DNA from: Komagataeibacter melaceti
GTDB taxonomy: Bacteria; Pseudomonadota; Alphaproteobacteria; Acetobacterales; Acetobacteraceae
DNA: 64,000 nt
Assembly (NCBI RefSeq): GCF_003403295.1
Contig: NZ_QUWV01000149.1
Location: 1-64,000 of the forward strand
Direction of reading: 5' to 3'
The position numbers were made by a program, and so were the translations under genes. The notes beneath the pieces were generated by a model that did no database searches, was not told the origin of the DNA, and was given only the letters and a program-made list of their open reading frames with translations. Each line of letters starts with the position of its first letter. The stretch's first letter is position 1. Positions 1-9,230 of this stretch are shown one piece after another.

Positions 1-2
1 GC

Positions 3-2171
3 CGCGCGCCGGGTGGCGGGCTCATGCGGGTGGAAAACCGGGCTGGGACCATCCAGACCGTAACGCGCGACTACATTGCCAAGCAGTCCCCCACCGCCAA
101 CCCGGTGCAGGTCCTGTCCATGGAGCCGAGCGCCTTTGTCACCCTGACGGAGCCATACGGCATCGCGGGGGCAAACCTGACACTGCGCGGCCTGCCGGGG
201 GACCATATCGGCTGGATCTATAACGGCGCGCCGGTCAATGACGTGGGTGACGGCGGCTTCTACCCCAACCAGACATCGGATGGTGACAACCTGCAATCCG
301 TGTCCCTCGTGCCCGGATCGGTGGACCTGGACACGCCCAGCATTTCGGCGGCGGCAGGTAGCGCGCACGCTACCCTGATCGACCCGTCACACCATCGCGG
401 GGGGTTTGTTGACTTCTCGTACGGTTCCTATGACATGCACCGCGAATTCGTGCGGCTGGAAAGTGGTGACATCGGCCATACCGGCGTGCGGGCGTTCGTG
501 TCGTTTTCCAACACGGCGTCAAACAACTGGCGCGGGCCGGGCAACTTCCGCCGCAAGCATGTTGATTTCAAGCTGATCAAGGAATTCACGCCCGACAGCA
601 ACTGGACCGTCACCGCCAGCTACAACACCAACTCGCTCCAGCTTGACCAGAACCCCACGGCTGAGCAGTTCCGTGAATACGGGAAGCATTTCGACTATTC
701 CTCCACGTATTCAAAGTCGAACAACCTGAATTACTACAAATACGGGCTTGATGCGTTCCAGAACCTCATTGCATCCGCCCCCCTTTCGCTAAAACTGGCC
801 GAGGGGCTGCGCTTTGACGATACCCCCTACCTGTGGTGGGGTTCGGGCAGCATTGGCGGGGCCAGCGACGTGACGCAGGGCGATACGTTTTCGGGCAACC
901 AGCCGGTTGACGTGAACCTGAACGGCGCGACATCGGTCTATACGCCGCTTTACTTCAGCTACCACCGCACCGGCAATAACGCCAAGCTGGCATGGACGGC
1001 GGGCAAGAACACCGTCACGCTGGGGTGGTGGTATGAATGGTCGCGCACCAACCAGTCCACGCCCGTATCCTACATCAACCAGACGGATGGCGGCCCGGCC
1101 AACATTTATGGTGATTACGGGCCTTCCATTTACAAGACCGCATCGGGCCAGCGCTGGTACCTGAACGACCACAACACCTTTACACAGGTGAACATGCTGT
1201 ACCTGGGCGACAGGCTCAGCCTGCTGCATGACAAGCTGGAGCTCAAGGCCGGGCTGCGCCTGGCCATGGTCAGCCGCAAGGTGGACAGCTACGTGCCCAA
1301 CGAACTCCAGCACCGGGGGCAGAACATAACCGAGCCGCTGCCGCAGTTCAGCGCGCGCTACAAATTCAACAGCCACCACCAGATTTACGTACTGGGCACG
1401 ACCAGCTTCAAGATGCCCAACAACAATACCATGTTCGAACTGTACTCGGCATCGGGCGCAATGACGACGGCGCCGACCGACAACGTGAAGCCGGAATATT
1501 CGATCGAGGAAGAAATCGGCTACCGTTACAACAACAAGATGTTCGTGGGTGAAATCTCGTTCTTCAACTACAACTTCACAAACCGGCAGCTTTCCATGCT
1601 GAGCTATTACGGCACGGCCCCCATGCTCACGACCATGAACGCCGGTAACCAGACATCTCGCGGGGTGGACGTACAGCTCAGCACGCGGCCGATATTCGGG
1701 CATTTCCGCCCCTATATCAGCTTTGAATACCTTGATGCCCGCATGGACTCCAACATCCGTTACCTGAATGATTACCTGCCGACCAAGGGCAAGCGCCCCA
1801 TTTCCGCCCCGCATGAAATGGGCTCCCTCGGCATTGACTGGGATAACGGGCACATCTTCGCCAATGTGGACCTGAAATACGTGGGCGCGCAGTATGCGAC
1901 ACTGGTCAATGATGAAAAGCTGAACCCCTATATTACCAATACCGTGACATTGGGGTACCGTTTCTCCAACCAGTGGTTCCTGCACTCACCGCAGATCCAG
2001 CTCAACATGCAGAACCTTGCCGGGTCACTGTATCGTAGCGGCGTCTATGCCATGTCCAGCAACGCCCATGCGGTAACGGGGCTGCGCGGCACCACCATTG
2101 CGGGCAGCGCGCCGACCTACACACTCATGCCCGGCTTCGCCATTGCATTTTCCATGTCGGCCGGTTTCTGA
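3..2171 (+). CDS. TonB-dependent outer membrane receptor, 5' end outside window
   Basis: The reading frame is open to the left edge, so the true start, signal peptide and TonB box lie upstream; the ATG at 24 is internal. The first ~110 visible residues look like a plug domain (ITxDYIAKQSP-type opening, LRGLPGD, YNGAPVND, VSLVPGS). The rest has alternating aromatic/polar strands of a 22-strand barrel and ends in Phe (SMSAGF), as outer membrane barrels do. It would import a ligand across the outer membrane using TonB energy. The substrate cannot be read; no siderophore-specific neighbour is visible. It belongs to the class of receptors with divergent plugs seen repeatedly in acetic acid bacteria. 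Confidence 0.85.
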   Translation, partial: RAPGGGLMRVENRAGTIQTVTRDYIAKQSPTANPVQVLSMEPSAFVTLTEPYGIAGANLTLRGLPGDHIGWIYNGAPVNDVGDGGFYPNQTSDGDNLQSVSLVPGSVDLDTPSISAAAGSAHATLIDPSHHRGGFVDFSYGSYDMHREFVRLESGDIGHTGVRAFVSFSNTASNNWRGPGNFRRKHVDFKLIKEFTPDSNWTVTASYNTNSLQLDQNPTAEQFREYGKHFDYSSTYSKSNNLNYYKYGLDAFQNLIASAPLSLKLAEGLRFDDTPYLWWGSGSIGGASDVTQGDTFSGNQPVDVNLNGATSVYTPLYFSYHRTGNNAKLAWTAGKNTVTLGWWYEWSRTNQSTPVSYINQTDGGPANIYGDYGPSIYKTASGQRWYLNDHNTFTQVNMLYLGDRLSLLHDKLELKAGLRLAMVSRKVDSYVPNELQHRGQNITEPLPQFSARYKFNSHHQIYVLGTTSFKMPNNNTMFELYSASGAMTTAPTDNVKPEYSIEEEIGYRYNNKMFVGEISFFNYNFTNRQLSMLSYYGTAPMLTTMNAGNQTSRGVDVQLSTRPIFGHFRPYISFEYLDARMDSNIRYLNDYLPTKGKRPISAPHEMGSLGIDWDNGHIFANVDLKYVGAQYATLVNDEKLNPYITNTVTLGYRFSNQWFLHSPQIQLNMQNLAGSLYRSGVYAMSSNAHAVTGLRGTTIAGSAPTYTLMPGFAIAFSMSAGF

Positions 2172-2253
2172 CACCCTCGGGGGCCTGGGGGAATACGCAC
2201 CCACAGGCCGCCACACCCCGATAACCCACCACCAGAAACGCGATGTTCCGGGT

Positions 2254-2279
2254 GCCGCCTTTCCGTTCAGGAGGGCGGC
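2254..2279 (+). terminator. Possible terminator hairpin after the TonB receptor
   Basis: GCCGCC at 2254-2259 pairs with GGCGGC at 2274-2279, with wobble extension into the loop, followed by a short CTTTCCC tract. It lies about 85 nt after the receptor stop. The T-run is weak, so confidence is low. Confidence 0.4.
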
Positions 2280-2781
2280 CTTTCCCGTTCAGGGGTTGAA
2301 CAGGGGTGCAGCGGCCCATTGCCCCTGCCCCACCACTGAACACTGAAAAACCACCTTAATGTGCCGCCAGTCACATGCGGTATTCATGCCGTGTGCAAAT
2401 ACTGTGCCCACCAGCGCGTGGGGATATTGCCGGGGTACATGGCCACACCCCCTGCCGCGCCCTTAAGGCGCCATTGAAAATAAATTTAATATCCCATACG
2501 ATAGGAAAAATACCCTATAAAAAAGAACATGACATGAACACAAGACCCTGCGGAATGATGATTGATGCCCGGCTTCCTGTTTTTCAAAAACAGGCCATTA
2601 ACTGAACAGCCGGGCCGCGCGCCCGCCCGATCCTTGTGTTGAAAAAGTCACCTGCCAAGATGTATTCCCGTACCCCGTGCGGCGTCCGCACGCATGCCGC
2701 ATTGCAGCCAGAAAACGGCCATATGCCGCGCCCTGCCGGCACATATGCCGCCGCCCGCACACCAGCGGCGGCAGGCGACCC
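2280..2781. other. Gene-free stretch upstream of the OprB porin
   Basis: No convincing gene is visible. The notable part is an A/T-rich island at about 2470-2540, in an otherwise GC-rich window, with TATAAAA-like and AAATTTAATAT-like stretches; it is the likely promoter region of the downstream porin. Short GTG- or ATG-opened frames here have atypical Arg/Pro/Ala-rich composition and look like GC-rich noise. Confidence 0.4.
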
Positions 2782-4380
2782 ATGGGCATGACGGCCGTGC
2801 GCCCGGCCGCCGGTCGCGCCGCTATCGCGCGCACATCTCCCCCAAACGGAAAAAGCTGCCGGTCGTTCCCCCTCCAGCATCTTAATACCGGGCTGCGCGG
2901 GTGTGTCCTGTTGTGGATGGGCATGTCCGCCTGCCATGCCGCCGGGCGTGACGGGGCGGCGGCGGCCAGCACCACCACCGCCAACGTGAAGCTGGCCCCG
3001 GCGGAAGGGGCGCTGCGGCCGCACAAGCGCCCGATTGCCGAATCACGGCTGGAGGCCCTGTTCAATACCGAAAGCCTTTCCGCGCTCCTGAACCATAATG
3101 ACGACGCCCTGCGCCAGAGCGACCTGAGCGCGGGCTATTTCGTGGCCGAGCAGTCCTTTGGCAACCTCGTGCCGCAGATCCGCCCGTGGCGCGAATGGCT
3201 GAGCAACCGGGGCTTTTCCTTTGAACTGACCTACAAGGGCGAAAGCATGGCCAATGTGGGTGGCGGCCTGTCCAAGGGGATTGACTATGTCCATGACCTG
3301 CGGGTGAGCATGCTGTTCGACCTTGGCAAACTTGCCGGGCTGAATGGCTGGTACCTGCACGGCATCATCATGAACCGTGAGGGGCGGCAGGTCGGCTGGG
3401 ACCATGTGGGCGAGCGCAACATCCTGCTGACGGAAGTGTGGAGCATCCACGGCCCGGCGGCGGCGCGGCTGGCGGACCTGTACCTTGAAAAATCCTTTTT
3501 CCACAGCCGCATCAACATCAATATCGGCCGTATCGCGCTGACCCATACCTATGGCACGTCGGTGCTGCTGTGTACGTTCATGACGCAGTGTTCCGCCCCC
3601 ATGGCCATTCGTGAACCGGCGGGGTGGAGTGTCTATCCCAAGACATCATGGGGCGGCACCGTGCGCTTCCGGCCCACGCGCGACCTTACGCTGCGCACCG
3701 GCATCTACAAGATCGGCCCCAAGGTGCAGGACAATACTGGCTGGGCATGGGGCAGCGAAACCACAACCGGCATACAGACCCCCGTTGAATTGACATGGGA
3801 GCCGTTTTTTGGCCCGCGCAAGCTGCCGGGGCACTACAAATTCGGCTTCGGGCACGATACGTCGCCCTATCCCGACCTGATCGGGGATGTGCCGGTGGCC
3901 GATCGCGCCACCGTGCGGGTGTACAAGGAAAAGCCGCGCGACACCTTCTATATCGAAGCCGACCAGATGGTGTACCGCAGGCATGGCGAACACCAGATGG
4001 CGGGGGGCTACCTGCTGGCGGGGTTCATCCACAATACACCCAGCATCTCGAACTTTGCCGATGAATTCTATTTTGGCGCGTCCCTTCTGGGCCTGTTCCC
4101 CCACCGGCCCTTTGACCGCTTCGGCGTCATGTATTCGTACTACCAGATGAGTCCGCGCCTGACCTATGGCCAGAGCCTGCGGCAGGCGGCCGGGCTTTCC
4201 CCCGGGGCCTATGTCACGGGGCCACAGACCCATTCCGCCGTGCTGGAAGCCTATTACGGCATTCCCGTCATGCCCGGCCTGGTCATGACACCCGAGTTCG
4301 AATACGTCATGCGCCCCAATGAGACATCGGTCATCCCCAATGCCATGCTGGTCGGGCTGAAGGCCATCGCCAACCTGTAG
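2782..4380 (+). CDS. OprB-family carbohydrate-selective porin
   Basis: Outer membrane beta-barrel for diffusion of glucose and related sugars into the periplasm, where acetic acid bacteria oxidise them. A hydrophobic signal segment (GCVLLWMGMSACHA) precedes an Ala/Thr linker. The OprB barrel follows, with typical blocks such as RPWREWLSNRGFSF, FTYKGE-like ELTYKGES, GWAWGSE and QMAGGYLLAGFIHNTP, and the end VGLKAIANL. It is clearly paralogous to the porin at 55883-57607, which shares the same C-terminal blocks. The start is uncertain: a GTG at 2677 would add 35 Arg-rich residues that do not look coding; the ATG at 2782 has a weak GGCAGG upstream; 2788 is also possible. Confidence 0.85.
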   Translation: MGMTAVRPAAGRAAIARTSPPNGKSCRSFPLQHLNTGLRGCVLLWMGMSACHAAGRDGAAAASTTTANVKLAPAEGALRPHKRPIAESRLEALFNTESLSALLNHNDDALRQSDLSAGYFVAEQSFGNLVPQIRPWREWLSNRGFSFELTYKGESMANVGGGLSKGIDYVHDLRVSMLFDLGKLAGLNGWYLHGIIMNREGRQVGWDHVGERNILLTEVWSIHGPAAARLADLYLEKSFFHSRININIGRIALTHTYGTSVLLCTFMTQCSAPMAIREPAGWSVYPKTSWGGTVRFRPTRDLTLRTGIYKIGPKVQDNTGWAWGSETTTGIQTPVELTWEPFFGPRKLPGHYKFGFGHDTSPYPDLIGDVPVADRATVRVYKEKPRDTFYIEADQMVYRRHGEHQMAGGYLLAGFIHNTPSISNFADEFYFGASLLGLFPHRPFDRFGVMYSYYQMSPRLTYGQSLRQAAGLSPGAYVTGPQTHSAVLEAYYGIPVMPGLVMTPEFEYVMRPNETSVIPNAMLVGLKAIANL

Positions 4381-4453
4381 CACCTGCCCGGTCGGGACGT
4401 GGCGCAACCTCCACCCCACCGCCACGTTCAGGCCCCACACGCAGGAGGCCACG

Positions 4454-4615
4454 ATGCGCCCGACCCTACGCTTCATCATCACCCTCGCCGCGGCCCTGTC
4501 CGTCGCGGGGTGCCACCACGCCTATCATGACCGCCCTTCCCACTGGAATGAAGGCGACCATCATGACCGCAACCCGAACCAGCACTGGGGCCAGGGGCCG
4601 CATATCGACCACTGA
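4454..4615 (+). CDS. Tiny His-rich lipoprotein (53 aa)
   Basis: Short gene with a strong ribosome site (GGAGG, 5 nt before the ATG). The protein has a basic start (MRPTLRF), a hydrophobic core and a clear lipobox SVAGC with Cys20, so it should be lipidated and exported after cleavage. The mature part is only about 34 residues, rich in His, Asp, Trp and Asn. A similar miniature lipoprotein is encoded at 23821. Function unknown; the His/Asp content would suit metal or proton binding, but that is inference. It lies 73 nt after the porin stop and could be co-transcribed with it. Confidence 0.75.
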   Translation: MRPTLRFIITLAAALSVAGCHHAYHDRPSHWNEGDHHDRNPNQHWGQGPHIDH

Positions 4616-4623
4616 CCCCGCGC

Positions 4624-4663
4624 GGTGACGGGGGACATGGCGCTAGTCCAGCCCCCCGTCACC
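4624..4663. terminator. Hairpin between convergent lipoprotein and mgtC-like genes
   Basis: GGTGACGGGGG (4624-4634) and CCCCCGTCACC (4653-4663) form an 11-bp perfect stem with an 18-nt loop. The right arm lies inside the last codons of the minus-strand MgtC-like gene. No T-run follows, so it may act as a convergent-gene stabiliser rather than a classical terminator. Confidence 0.45.
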
Positions 4664-5368
4664 CGCGGTGCCGACATTCTGCACGCCCTCAATCGTGGCA
4701 AGGGCCGCAATCAGGTGGGAAACCGGGCGCCTGCCCCTGACCTGCATGCTCAGCGTCACGACCGGGGTGGTGGATGCCCCGTCACGCAGCAGGGGGGCCG
4801 CACAGTCGCCATCCTGCGCGATATGCACATGGTCCACCGCAAAGCGCAGCCGGGTGCAGGCCACAAGGATATGGCGCAGGATGCCCCTGCCATCGGTATA
4901 GGAAACATCCAGCCGCGTCTGCGCGGGATGGATCTGTGGCAGCAGCCGGGTGAAATACGGAAAGGCGAACATGATGATGAAATGCGCCGCTGTCGCGGCC
5001 AGCGCGAGTTCGACCAGCCCCGCCCCGCACGCCATGCCCACGGCGGCGGTCAGCCAGACGGAAGCCGCCGTGGTCAGCCCCCGCACGGCGTCCCGGCGCA
5101 TGAAAATGACGCCACCGCCAATAAACCCGATGCCCGACACCACCTGTGCCGCCACGCGTGAGGGGTCAAGGATGACCCGCCCGGCGGACAGCACGTCACT
5201 GAAACCGTATTTTGATACGAGCATGATCAGCGCCGCCGCCAGCCCGACCAGCGCATGCGTGCGCATGCCAGCACTTTTCTGACGGAACTCGCGCTCAAGC
5301 CCGATCATGGCGGACAGCGTGAAAGCGGCCAGCAGGTCAACAAGCTGGCACCATGTTCCTGCAATCAT
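4643..5368 (-). CDS. MgtC/SapB-family membrane protein
   Basis: 241-aa inner membrane protein. The N-terminal ~150 residues form the MgtC/SapB membrane domain, with signature blocks LERE (24-27), MRTHALVGL, GIGFIGGG (79-86) and RGLTTAASVW (from 96). The C-terminal ~90 residues form a soluble ACT-like domain, as in longer family members. MgtC proteins affect Mg2+ homeostasis, acid survival and F-type ATPase activity in other bacteria; the role here is unproven. A GGGGAGG ribosome site lies upstream of the start. It converges with the lipoprotein gene, sharing a hairpin at the 3' end. The neighbours give no pathway clue. Confidence 0.88.
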   Translation of the reverse strand: MIAGTWCQLVDLLAAFTLSAMIGLEREFRQKSAGMRTHALVGLAAALIMLVSKYGFSDVLSAGRVILDPSRVAAQVVSGIGFIGGGVIFMRRDAVRGLTTAASVWLTAAVGMACGAGLVELALAATAAHFIIMFAFPYFTRLLPQIHPAQTRLDVSYTDGRGILRHILVACTRLRFAVDHVHIAQDGDCAAPLLRDGASTTPVVTLSMQVRGRRPVSHLIAALATIEGVQNVGTAGDGGLD

Positions 5369-5607
5369 ATGTCACCGTACCTCCCCACCAGAAAAGGCTG
5401 GAATCCCCGTCGGTTCCCGCGGGGCTGCGCCCGCCCCGGTTTCTGCCCCGCCTTTACCCTATCTTAACCCGCCCCCGCGCAGGCTTGGCCCGGACGCGCA
5501 GGCCACGTGGCGCAGATTGGATGCAACAGACCGCGCACCCATCACGTTGAGTGCGGACGCGCCCCGTCCGGGCCGCCTTTCCCACCCACAATGCCGGAGA
5601 GCCAGAC

Positions 5608-6468
5608 ATGACCAGTTCCATTCCACCCCAGAGCCAGCCGCACCAGCCCGGCGTTGAACGACTGATGAACCCGCCAGCCGAACATATCCGCGCCGATTAC
5701 CGGGGCAGCGGCAAGCTGAAGGGCCGCAGGGCGCTGGTCACGGGCGGTGACAGTGGCATCGGCCGCGCCGCCGCGCTGCATTTCGCGCGTGAGGGGGCGG
5801 ATGTGGCCATCCTTTACCTGGAAGAAGATGAGGACGCGCATGAAACCGTCCGCCTGGCCAAAGCCGAGGGCGTGCGGGCGCTGGCCATACGCGGCGATGT
5901 CTCGAACAGCGCGGTGTGCGATGACGCGGTAGGCCAGTGTGTGGAAACGTTCGGCGGCCTCGACATCCTCGTCAACAACGCGGGCGTGCAGTACGTCAGC
6001 GAAGACCTGACGGATATTACTGACGAGATGTGGCAGCGCCACATGGATGTAAACATAAACGGCTATTTTTACATGGCGCGCGCGGCCCTGCCCCATCTGG
6101 GTGAAAAGGGCGTCATCATCAATACATCCTCGATCAACGCCTTCGCGGGCAACCAGTCCCTTGTGGCCTATACCACGACCAAGGCGGCCGAGATGGGGTT
6201 CACCCGCGCCCTTGCACTCCAGCTTGCGCCAAAGGGCATACGTGTCAACGCGGTCGCGCCCGGCCCGGTCTGGACACCACTGCAGCCCGCAAGCTGGGGG
6301 CCGGTTGACCCGCAGGCGGTGGCCGACCTGGGCAAGAAAACGCCCATGGGCCGTATCGGCCAGCCCAGTGAACTGGGTCCGGCCTATGTCTATCTGGCGG
6401 CGGAAGATTCATCCTACGTGACCGGGCAGACCGTGCATGTAAATGGCGGCATGATCATCAATGGCTGA
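5608..6468 (+). CDS. SDR-family oxidoreductase (YghA/YhdF-like)
   Basis: 286-aa short-chain dehydrogenase. The NAD(P) site TGGDSGIG is at 45-52, NNAG at 123-126, and the catalytic Ser175, Tyr188 and Lys192 (YTTTK) are intact. A ~38-residue extension before the Rossmann fold (MTSSIPPQSQPHQPG) is typical of the YghA/general-stress-protein-39 subgroup, whose substrates are carbonyls or sugars and mostly undefined. The ATG at 5608 is chosen because GGAG lies 8 nt upstream; a GTG frame start at 5551 is unsupported. The stop overlaps the start of the next gene by 8 nt, so translation is probably coupled and the product likely works with the sugar isomerase downstream. Confidence 0.88.
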   Translation: MTSSIPPQSQPHQPGVERLMNPPAEHIRADYRGSGKLKGRRALVTGGDSGIGRAAALHFAREGADVAILYLEEDEDAHETVRLAKAEGVRALAIRGDVSNSAVCDDAVGQCVETFGGLDILVNNAGVQYVSEDLTDITDEMWQRHMDVNINGYFYMARAALPHLGEKGVIINTSSINAFAGNQSLVAYTTTKAAEMGFTRALALQLAPKGIRVNAVAPGPVWTPLQPASWGPVDPQAVADLGKKTPMGRIGQPSELGPAYVYLAAEDSSYVTGQTVHVNGGMIING

Positions 6469-7729
6469 ACCCCTGCCCGCGCTGATGCTGCCGGTTTCCT
6501 CATGGCTGCGTCTGGCGCCGCACCGCCGCTGGCTTGACATGCAGGGCCAGCGCCTGCTGGACTTTTCCAAGCCCGCGCGCGTCGAGGATGGTTTCGCCGC
6601 GCTGGATGATGACGGCAGGCTCCCGCCCCACGCCACCGCCGACAGCACGATCAGCGCGCGCATGACCCATGTCTATTCCGTAGCGGCGGGCCGGGGCCTG
6701 CCGGGCTGCGCGCCACTGGCGGCGCATGGGGTGGCCGCCCTGCTCGGCCCGCTGGCGGACCATGAAAACGGCGGGTGGTTCCTGACCCCCGCCCCCGATG
6801 GCGCGCTGCCCGAAAACCCGCGCAAGCAGGCCTATCTGCACAGTTTCGTGGCGCTGGCCGCGTCCTCGGCCACGGTGGCCGGGGTGCCGGGGGCGGACGA
6901 GCTTCTGGCCCGCGCGCTTGCGGTGTGGCAGGCGCATTTCTGGAGCGAGGCGGAAGGCGTCTTTCGTGAAAGTTTCGCGCCCGACTGGTCGGATGAGGAA
7001 GACTACCGTGGCGCCAACGCCAACATGCATTCGGTCGAGACCTGCATGGCCGCGGCCGATGTGACGGGCGACCCGATATGGCGGCACAGGGCGCTGCGCA
7101 TTGCCGGGCGTTTCATCCATGAACTGGCGCGCGGCGCGGACTACCATGTGCCCGAACATTACAGCCGCGACTGGGTACTGCTGAAGGATTACCACCGCGA
7201 CAGCCCGACCGATGCCCTGCGCCCCTATGGCATGACGCCGGGGCATTTTGTGGAATGGTCGCACCTGCTCCTGAAGCTGGAGGCGGCACTGCTGCGCGCG
7301 CACGGCCAGGCGCCCGCGTGGCTGGTGGAAGATGCGGCTGCCCTGTTCCGGCGCGGCATGGAAACCGGCTGGGCGCGTGATGGCGCGCCGGGGCTGCTGT
7401 ACACGATCGACTGGGACGGTACCCCGGTCGTCCACAACCGCCCCCACTGGTGCCAGGCGGAAGCCATGACCGCCGCCGCCGCATTGCTCAAACGCACCGG
7501 TCACCAGCATTACGAACACTGGTACCGCACCCTGTGGGACTATATCGACACCTACATGATCGACCGCAGGCGCGGCGGGTGGATACAGGAGCTGGACCGG
7601 CACAACCGGCCATCAGCCGTGGTGTATGAAGGCAAGGCCGACCTGTACCACGCCTGGCAGGCCACGATCACGCCCCTGCTGCCGCTTGCCCCCAGCTTCG
7701 CCACGGCTGTCTCCCTGCTGGAAGGGTAG
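6461..7729 (+). CDS. AGE-family sugar epimerase/isomerase (mannose isomerase-like)
   Basis: 422-aa cytoplasmic (alpha/alpha)6-barrel protein of the N-acylglucosamine 2-epimerase family. It carries the conserved blocks RMTHVYS (67-73), ANMHSVE (187-193, His190), GHFVEW (261-266, His262/Glu265) and DLYHAWQ (His397), which supply the histidines for aldose-ketose interconversion. This motif set and the length resemble the YihS/mannose isomerase branch rather than the ATP-requiring GlcNAc epimerases, so D-mannose/D-fructose conversion is the best guess. It starts inside the SDR gene and converges with the porin gene downstream, only 4 nt apart. Substrate is inferred. Confidence 0.82.
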   Translation: MAEPLPALMLPVSSWLRLAPHRRWLDMQGQRLLDFSKPARVEDGFAALDDDGRLPPHATADSTISARMTHVYSVAAGRGLPGCAPLAAHGVAALLGPLADHENGGWFLTPAPDGALPENPRKQAYLHSFVALAASSATVAGVPGADELLARALAVWQAHFWSEAEGVFRESFAPDWSDEEDYRGANANMHSVETCMAAADVTGDPIWRHRALRIAGRFIHELARGADYHVPEHYSRDWVLLKDYHRDSPTDALRPYGMTPGHFVEWSHLLLKLEAALLRAHGQAPAWLVEDAAALFRRGMETGWARDGAPGLLYTIDWDGTPVVHNRPHWCQAEAMTAAAALLKRTGHQHYEHWYRTLWDYIDTYMIDRRRGGWIQELDRHNRPSAVVYEGKADLYHAWQATITPLLPLAPSFATAVSLLEG

Positions 7730-7733
7730 CCGC

Positions 7734-9158
7734 TCAGAACGACCAGATCGCATCACAACTGAACCACAGCATGTTGTTGGTGCCGTTGTTGACGATCGGG
7801 TTGGACATGGTGCCCGACTGGTTGAAGGGCCGGGTGCCGTTGAGGGATTTGTCCAGCCGCACTTCCGGCCGCACGGTGAACTTGCCCAGCGACAGGTGGC
7901 GGTTGATGAATTCCGGCCGATAGGTCACCCCCAGCGTCAGCGCGCCATAGGTGGTGGGCGGCGCGGCGTAATAGGGGAATGGCTGGTTGGACAGTGATTT
8001 GGTGAATGACGTGTAGCCCGCATATTCGGTAATGACGCCGCCGGTATTGTCACGGAAGATTTCGCCACGTGCATTGAACGTCAGCCACGGGCGGATGTCC
8101 CACGCCACGTAACTGCTGATGCCATACGCATCATCGCGCAGACCGTCATCATGCAGGTAGGTGCCGTCCATGGTCAGCGTCACCCGGTCATTGACGTGAT
8201 AGGTCGCCATGATGTCACCGTTGTACTGCATCAGGTGATTGGCGCTGCGGCCCATGCCCGCGCTGGTCCAGCCGCCGCCGCTAACCGAGCGCCCGTTATT
8301 GCCCTGCGGGCCGAAATGGCCGATGGCGTGCAGGTTCAGCTTGCCGTTCATCAGGTTATTCCACGCAAGGCCGAAATACCCCTTGGGCTTGTTGTTGTTG
8401 CCCGACGCCCCGAACGTGGTGGAATTGCCCGCGTCAACACCCAGTATCCAGTCCATGTGGCTGGTCACGTGCATGGTCGCGACAATGCCCACCGTCTCGA
8501 ACGGTACGATGTAATCGGATGCGTAGTTGAAGGTATAGAACGGCCGCGCCAGCGACGGCGTGCCCTCCGACCCCATCAGGCCGTACATCTGGCCAATCTG
8601 CACATCAATGCCCCGGCGGTAGATCCACGGCAGGTGCACATCCAGGTGCGCCTGCGTGGGCGCCCACTGGTACAGCCCCGTCAGTGAACCCGAACCCATG
8701 CCGATGGTGGGGTCGAAACGGGCGTCCGAGCCATACATGGCCTCCAGCACGAAGCCGATCCCGTAGCCCTTGCCCACATCCGTCACCGCATGGGACAGGG
8801 AGCCCATGATCTGGTTCATCGTGACCGTATTGGCCCGGTCGGTATAGAACTGGGCAAAGTTGCGGCCAGAGCGCGTCCACGGGTTGCCGGACACGCCGGC
8901 CTCGATCTGCACGTGGCCTTCCAGCCCGTCCCAGTAAGTGCGGGCATGGCCCGGCCGGGGGTGGAAGATGTTGCCCGTGACCGGGGCGGGGGTTACGTCC
9001 TCGGCCGGTTCGGTGGCTTCCAGCGGGCGTTCCTCCTCGGTGGGGATGTCCGGCGTCTGGGCCAGCGCCCCCCCGGCGGCAGGAAGGGCCAGCATGCACA
9101 TGCCAAGCAGGCCGGAAAATGAACGCGCGCGTACGGGCGCATGGTTTGTTTCAGCCAT
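7734..9158 (-). CDS. Outer membrane beta-barrel porin (BBP2/OmpL-like)
   Basis: 474-aa exported barrel. The signal peptide runs to about residue 34 (LPAAGGALAQ) and is followed by an acidic, Pro/Glu-rich linker (TEEERPLEATEPAEDVTP). The remainder is Gly/Asn/Thr/Trp-rich with repeated amphipathic strands, including LDVHLPWIYRRGIDVQIGQMYGLMG, a block shared with putative beta-barrel porin-2 proteins, and ends in WSF. Such proteins are thought to be porins or channels of unknown solute. It is transcribed from its own start and lies between the sugar isomerase (convergent) and the ethanolamine permease (same strand, 72-nt gap), so a role in small-molecule uptake is plausible. Confidence 0.75.
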   Translation of the reverse strand: MAETNHAPVRARSFSGLLGMCMLALPAAGGALAQTPDIPTEEERPLEATEPAEDVTPAPVTGNIFHPRPGHARTYWDGLEGHVQIEAGVSGNPWTRSGRNFAQFYTDRANTVTMNQIMGSLSHAVTDVGKGYGIGFVLEAMYGSDARFDPTIGMGSGSLTGLYQWAPTQAHLDVHLPWIYRRGIDVQIGQMYGLMGSEGTPSLARPFYTFNYASDYIVPFETVGIVATMHVTSHMDWILGVDAGNSTTFGASGNNNKPKGYFGLAWNNLMNGKLNLHAIGHFGPQGNNGRSVSGGGWTSAGMGRSANHLMQYNGDIMATYHVNDRVTLTMDGTYLHDDGLRDDAYGISSYVAWDIRPWLTFNARGEIFRDNTGGVITEYAGYTSFTKSLSNQPFPYYAAPPTTYGALTLGVTYRPEFINRHLSLGKFTVRPEVRLDKSLNGTRPFNQSGTMSNPIVNNGTNNMLWFSCDAIWSF

Positions 9159-9230
9159 TCGGGACAGTTCCTGATCGGAAAGAACACATTGGGGGGATGG
9201 TGGACCGCCCGGCAGGCGGCCCGGATCGGG

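Noticed and set aside
789-1985. Long minus-strand frame opposite the first TonB receptor
   Set aside because: Antisense to a confident receptor; composition (Val/Arg/Gly/His-rich) is that of a shadow frame.
2677-2781. GTG-started extension of the first OprB porin
   Set aside because: The extra 35 residues are Arg/Pro/Cys-rich and non-conserved-looking; no ribosome site precedes the GTG.
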